Origin: Cyclostephanos tholiformis
Lineage: Eukaryota; Bacillariophyta; Thalassiosirophyceae; Thalassiosirales; Thalassiosiraceae
Assembly (NCBI GenBank): GCA_036939975.1
Contig: JALLPB010002626.1
Span: 1 to 10,348 of the forward strand
Direction: 5' to 3'
DNA length: 10,348 nucleotides
In this document: in pieces, positions 8,156 to 10,348 of the stretch
How positions within the stretch are numbered: position 1 is the stretch's first letter
Layout of the letters: the number at the start of each line of letters is the position of its first letter
Made by a program: the position numbers and the translations under genes
The notes under the pieces: model-generated
What the model saw: only the letters and a program-made list of their open reading frames with translations
Database searches by the model: none
Told to the model about the DNA's origin: nothing

Positions 8156-8187
8156 ATTCTATAGACTAGAATACTAGAATGCATTCT
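8156..8187. repeat. Third copy of the 8055 hairpin arm
   Basis: It matches 8056-8082 base for base except for an extra ctaga at 8166-8170, which looks like a microduplication of the neighbouring actaga. It is followed by several further attct pentamers. Confidence 0.75.
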
Positions 8188-8218
8188 ATTCTATTACATT
8201 CTTGTGTTCTATTCTTTG

Positions 8219-8238
8219 AAAGAAAGAATTCTTTCTTT
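8219..8238. repeat. 20-bp perfect palindrome
   Basis: aaagaaagaattctttcttt is its own reverse complement with no spacer. It separates purines on the left from pyrimidines on the right, with the centre at 8228/8229. It lies 30 bases after the attct-rich repeats. Confidence 0.85.
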
Positions 8239-8373
8239 GTAGTTTATCAATTTTGAGAAACTTGAGATAAAATCATATTTTTTATGCTATTGCTCTCACT
8301 TGCTCAAACACACTTGGGAGAAAGGGATTACACCATCACTTCTCATACACTAATTCCCTCAACCTTACTTGTG

Positions 8374-8421
8374 CAAGCTGTCATATCTTGCTGCTCAAGC
8401 TGTCACATCTTGCTGCTCAAG
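8374..8421. repeat. 22-bp tandem duplication
   Basis: The unit caagctgtca, then t or c, then atcttgctgct occurs at 8374-8395 and 8396-8417 with one substitution, followed by caag of a third copy. This is recent local duplication, because the copies are almost identical. It lies inside an open frame that shows no family resemblance. Confidence 0.85.
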
Positions 8422-8579
8422 TGGTGCTTATGCCCCGGGAAATATGATAGTTTAAAGCTACTACGGATCAAAGGAATAACCAGCTCCTCTGTCAGGCATT
8501 ATGGTAGGGAGCAGTGAACTGTCAGTCACACAAACATCTTGCTACCAATAGGCCTGGGTAAATTATTTCAAGAAAATAA

Positions 8580-8773
8580 TTTGTCAGATTGCCTGAATCT
8601 TGCCAGATTACCTGAATCTTGCCAGATTGCCTGAATCTTGCCAGATTGCCTGAATCTTGCCAGATTGCCTGAATCTTGCCTGATTGCCTAACTTATAAAT
8701 TGGTTCCTACATTATTTTTGCCAGGTTGTTAGAATTTTGCCACGTTGCCTGAATTTTGCCTGATTGCCTAATG
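8580..8773. repeat. 19-bp minisatellite array, nine copies
   Basis: The consensus unit is cttgccagattgcctgaat. Copies at 8580, 8599, 8618, 8637, 8656 and 8675 are contiguous, with three of the inner ones identical. After a 23-bp unrelated interval (8694-8716), three more diverged copies follow at 8717, 8736 and 8755. The unit is a diverged dimer of a 9-10-bp half (ttgccagat and tgcctgaat), so the array grew from a shorter repeat. Copies are directly adjacent with no spacers. Confidence 0.92.
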
Positions 8774-8776
8774 TGC

Positions 8777-8804
8777 TTGGGATGATGGACAGATGCCGAT
8801 GGGG
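8777..8804. repeat. 28-bp dispersed motif, copy 1
   Basis: The motif starts ttgggatgatggacag and continues tgccga-gggg. It recurs at 9425-9452 with two differences. Here it directly follows the 19-bp array. At the second site it directly follows the first 187-bp repeat. It may mark an end common to related repeat elements. Confidence 0.75.
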
Positions 8805-8921
8805 TGCAGGGCCACGTTCAAAGAATACATTTGGGAAAGAATTGGCATGCTATGCTACGGACATGTCGAAAGCCATGAAATGAAAATTCAATTTCATTAA
8901 CATAGCCGGGAATGCATTCAA

Positions 8922-8995
8922 TGATATTAACAAAGACACCTAGCATATCATCGAGCACTGATATTAACGACAACATTTTGCATACCATCGAGTTC
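8922..8995. repeat. 37-bp tandem duplication, diverged
   Basis: Units starting tgatattaac at 8922 and 8959 share about 28 of 37 bases, including gcata-catcgag at the same offset. A weaker third unit may precede them from about 8885. On the reverse strand the stretch is open and translates as repeated hydrophobic motifs, but this follows from the DNA repeat. Confidence 0.6.
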
Positions 8996-9237
8996 AACAA
9001 GTAATGAGGGGTGCATGGGGGGCAGGCCCACACATACCACAATCTTCTACAGCATTGGGTAATGATGCCATGTTTTTCTTTTCTTCTGGTTGATGTCGAC
9101 ATAAGGGGTCCATAAACCCATGATCATGACAGCAAGTTTCTTTGGAGTGCTTGCTGGTATTTAGGATTTGGGTGTGGGGAGTGCCCTGGGGTGGGGTGCT
9201 CAACCTCCCCTCTGACTTGTCACAGGGGTGATGGGTG

Positions 9238-9424
9238 GGATGACTTTTGAGTCAGGGAGGAGCCTGGGTCATGCAGGACTAACCCAGGCAGGTTTTTGAC
9301 ACCACAATAACCCTTGCATCACACCTAGTAGCATACCTGTAGGATTAGTAGGCTTGGTGGCATCCAGCAGAGCAATGGAGTGCAGTCGAGTTGAGTAAGA
9401 GCCAAGGTCCAGTTGGAGACTTGA
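9238..9424. repeat. 187-bp direct repeat, copy A
   Basis: This copy aligns with 9569-9755 at a constant offset of 331 with no indels and about 14 substitutions by hand count, so identity is near 92%. Several differences are C/T or G/A changes at CpG sites. The reverse strand is open in both copies and encodes matching peptides containing LHSIALLDAT and PTNPTGMLLG. That could reflect an old coding element or simply shared descent. I do not recognise the peptide. No transfer-RNA-type promoter boxes were evident, so a SINE is not supported. Confidence 0.92.
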
Positions 9425-9452
9425 TTGGGATGATGGACAGGTGCCGACGGGG
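9425..9452. repeat. 28-bp dispersed motif, copy 2
   Basis: This is the second copy of the motif at 8777-8804. It abuts the end of direct repeat A and is followed by an 8-bp stem hairpin, ggaatgag/ctcattcc around ggtag, at 9458-9478. Confidence 0.7.
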
Positions 9453-9457
9453 ATCAC

Positions 9458-9478
9458 GGAATGAGGGTAGCTCATTCC
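9458..9478. repeat. 8-bp perfect hairpin between the direct repeats
   Basis: ggaatgag pairs with ctcattcc around the loop ggtag. It occupies the 144-bp spacer between the two 187-bp repeats. No T-run or gene end follows, so it is not a convincing terminator. Confidence 0.55.
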
Positions 9479-9568
9479 ATCTTGAAAGGTAAAGCACCAT
9501 GCTCTGCTGAGCTGCCGGGTTAGACAATCATAGCATAAAGCAGCACCCACTCCCCTCCCTTTAACCAT

Positions 9569-9755
9569 GGATGACTTTTGATTCAGAGGGGAGCCTGGGC
9601 CGTGCGGGACTAACCCAGGCAGGTTTTTGGCACCATAATAACCCTTGCACCATGCCTAGTAGCATACCTGTAGGATTAGTAGGCTGGGTGGCATCCAGCA
9701 GAGCAATGGAGTGCAGTCGAGTCGAGTAAGAGTCAAGGTCCAGTTGGAGACTTGA
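9569..9755. repeat. 187-bp direct repeat, copy B
   Basis: This is the partner of 9238-9424. It retains CpG where copy A has TpG or CpA at several sites, for example gccgtgcggg against gtcatgcagg, and gagtcgag against gagttgag. Copy B may therefore be less deaminated or younger. After it the sequence diverges into an A-rich run near 9758-9768. Confidence 0.92.
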
Positions 9756-9861
9756 CTCAAAAAACAAAAAGTTGCTCCGTTTCCATCCACAGAGCAATAC
9801 AACTTGAGTAAAAATAACTTTTTATTTATGTAGTAGTTCAGGTAATTTCCTTTGCTCTGTC

Positions 9862-10025
9862 ACACCGATTATCCAGAATTCCGGATTACGCAACATAGCG
9901 ACAATACTTAAGAGGAAAATGTATACAAAAATCGTAGAAAATCGCTCAAACTCGCTAAAATTTATCGCTATTTTACATAATCGGCCCCCGATTATGCATA
10001 AAATCCGGGATTCTGGATACGGTGT
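9862..10025. mobile_element. Probable miniature inverted-repeat DNA transposon (164 bp)
   Basis: The left end, acaccg, then at, then tatccagaattccggatt (9862-9887), is inverted at the right end (10002-10025) with one mismatch, apart from the extra at on the left. Similarity may continue inward: the left atagcgacaa matches the right end's complement atagcgataa. The right half also carries a nested perfect hairpin, cataatcgg/ccgattatg around ccc (9976-9996). The gattatccg-like ends resemble those of pogo/Tigger-type elements as I remember them, but the match is loose. No transposase is present, so it would be non-autonomous. No target-site duplication is clear. CpG is dense here (14 in 180 bases), unlike the window's middle. 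Confidence 0.65.
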
Positions 10026-10348
10026 TATCTCGCCGGCAGGAATAGAGAGCACAGGAATTTTGGTATTTTAAGATTTTTAATACGAAAATGGTATTACTAT
10101 CATCTCTCTACTACCTACTAGATTATTTTTGTCTAATAGTAGTGCTATCGAAAGAATTTTATTCTTCTCCGATGGTTTCTCTTTGCCGCCACCCTTGGGC
10201 TGGCGTGGGAACTAGTACAAATAGTGGGACAAACACGTTTAATCCCCTCTCCCCAGCCCCGCACTCTTTGTCAACCGTTTTCTTGTGTCTGTGAGGATCT
10301 GTCGATTTGTTACCTATTTTGATTCACGTTTCATATTTTCATGTGGGA
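10026..10348. other. CpG-normal sequence, no gene recognised
   Basis: CpG dinucleotides are frequent again (about ten in 10041-10348), and the stretch 10170-10270 is GC-rich. A forward open frame of 68 codons starts at 10088 and ends at 10294, but its peptide has no recognisable motif. The change in composition may mean that a gene or promoter lies beyond the right edge. Confidence 0.4.

Larger units (their letters stand above)
7144..8442. mobile_element. Possible element bounded by 21-bp inverted repeats
   Basis: The 21-mer at 7144-7164 (core ggggcataaacacca) matches the reverse complement of 8422-8442 (core ggggcataagcacca) at 18 of 21 positions. A second, direct relative, gggaataagcaccact, follows at 7168-7183 and matches the right end at 15 of 16. 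About 1.3 kb lies between. No transposase frame is present and no target-site duplication is clear. It could be a non-autonomous DNA transposon with a repeated end, or coincidental dispersal of a short repeat. Confidence 0.35.

Noticed and set aside
8580..8773. The 19-bp array as a CRISPR
   Set aside because: Copies are directly adjacent with no unique spacers, and the window is eukaryotic.
8818..9102. Minus-strand frame of 94 codons with hydrophobic repeats
   Set aside because: The repeats come from a 37-bp DNA duplication, and no motif suggests a protein family.
9238..9424. SINE derived from a transfer RNA
   Set aside because: I could not find convincing A-box and B-box promoter sequences or an A-rich tail at a fixed end.
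9458..9478. Hairpin as a transcription terminator
   Set aside because: No T-run follows and no gene ends here. Rho-independent terminators are not expected in a eukaryotic nuclear genome.
9238..9755. Reverse-strand open frames over the 187-bp repeats as real genes
   Set aside because: Starts and ends differ, the shared peptide is confined to the repeat, and no family is recognised. They are kept only as a repeat with an open frame.

Overview
The window looks like nuclear DNA of a eukaryote. It holds no intact gene that I can defend. The evidence is a GT-AG intron that rejoins a conserved motif exactly, coding remnants broken by stops and frame changes, many hairpins and short tandem repeats, and uneven CpG density. 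The second coding remnant resembles DUF7869-type proteins as I remember them from diatoms and other stramenopiles, so an alga of that kind is my best guess. Species cannot be named from this window.

Layout. Positions 1-450 hold a protein-like forward frame with stops, which I do not recognise. Positions 450-1860 are non-coding, with several hairpins and an 11-bp repeat. Positions 1862 to about 2630 (+) hold a broken fragment of glutamine-dependent NAD+ synthetase: the end of the nitrilase-like domain, then the start of the synthetase domain, with the ATP-binding PP-loop split by a 201-nt intron. Positions 2640-5700 hold no gene, only low-complexity purine tracts, a GAGCTCTCAT repeat cluster and a very CpG-poor AT-rich stretch. 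Positions 5710-6566 (-) hold a decayed DUF7869-type gene, probably of transposable-element origin, followable through at least four frame changes and one internal stop. Positions 6570-8460 are repeat-rich, with a near-perfect 28-bp-stem hairpin at 8055-8117. Positions 8580-9755 hold a 19-bp satellite-like array, a spaced pair of 187-bp direct repeats and a shared 28-bp motif. Positions 9862-10025 are bounded by inverted repeats and look like a small non-autonomous DNA transposon. The last 300 bases regain normal CpG density but show no recognisable gene.

The parts do not form a working pathway. The simplest reading is a transposon and repeat block, CpG-depleted in its middle as expected from long cytosine methylation and deamination, which contains or abuts a relic of an NAD+ synthetase gene. 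I found no sign of an undescribed functional system. The most useful observations are the two identified pseudogenes, the CpG landscape and several structured repeats.
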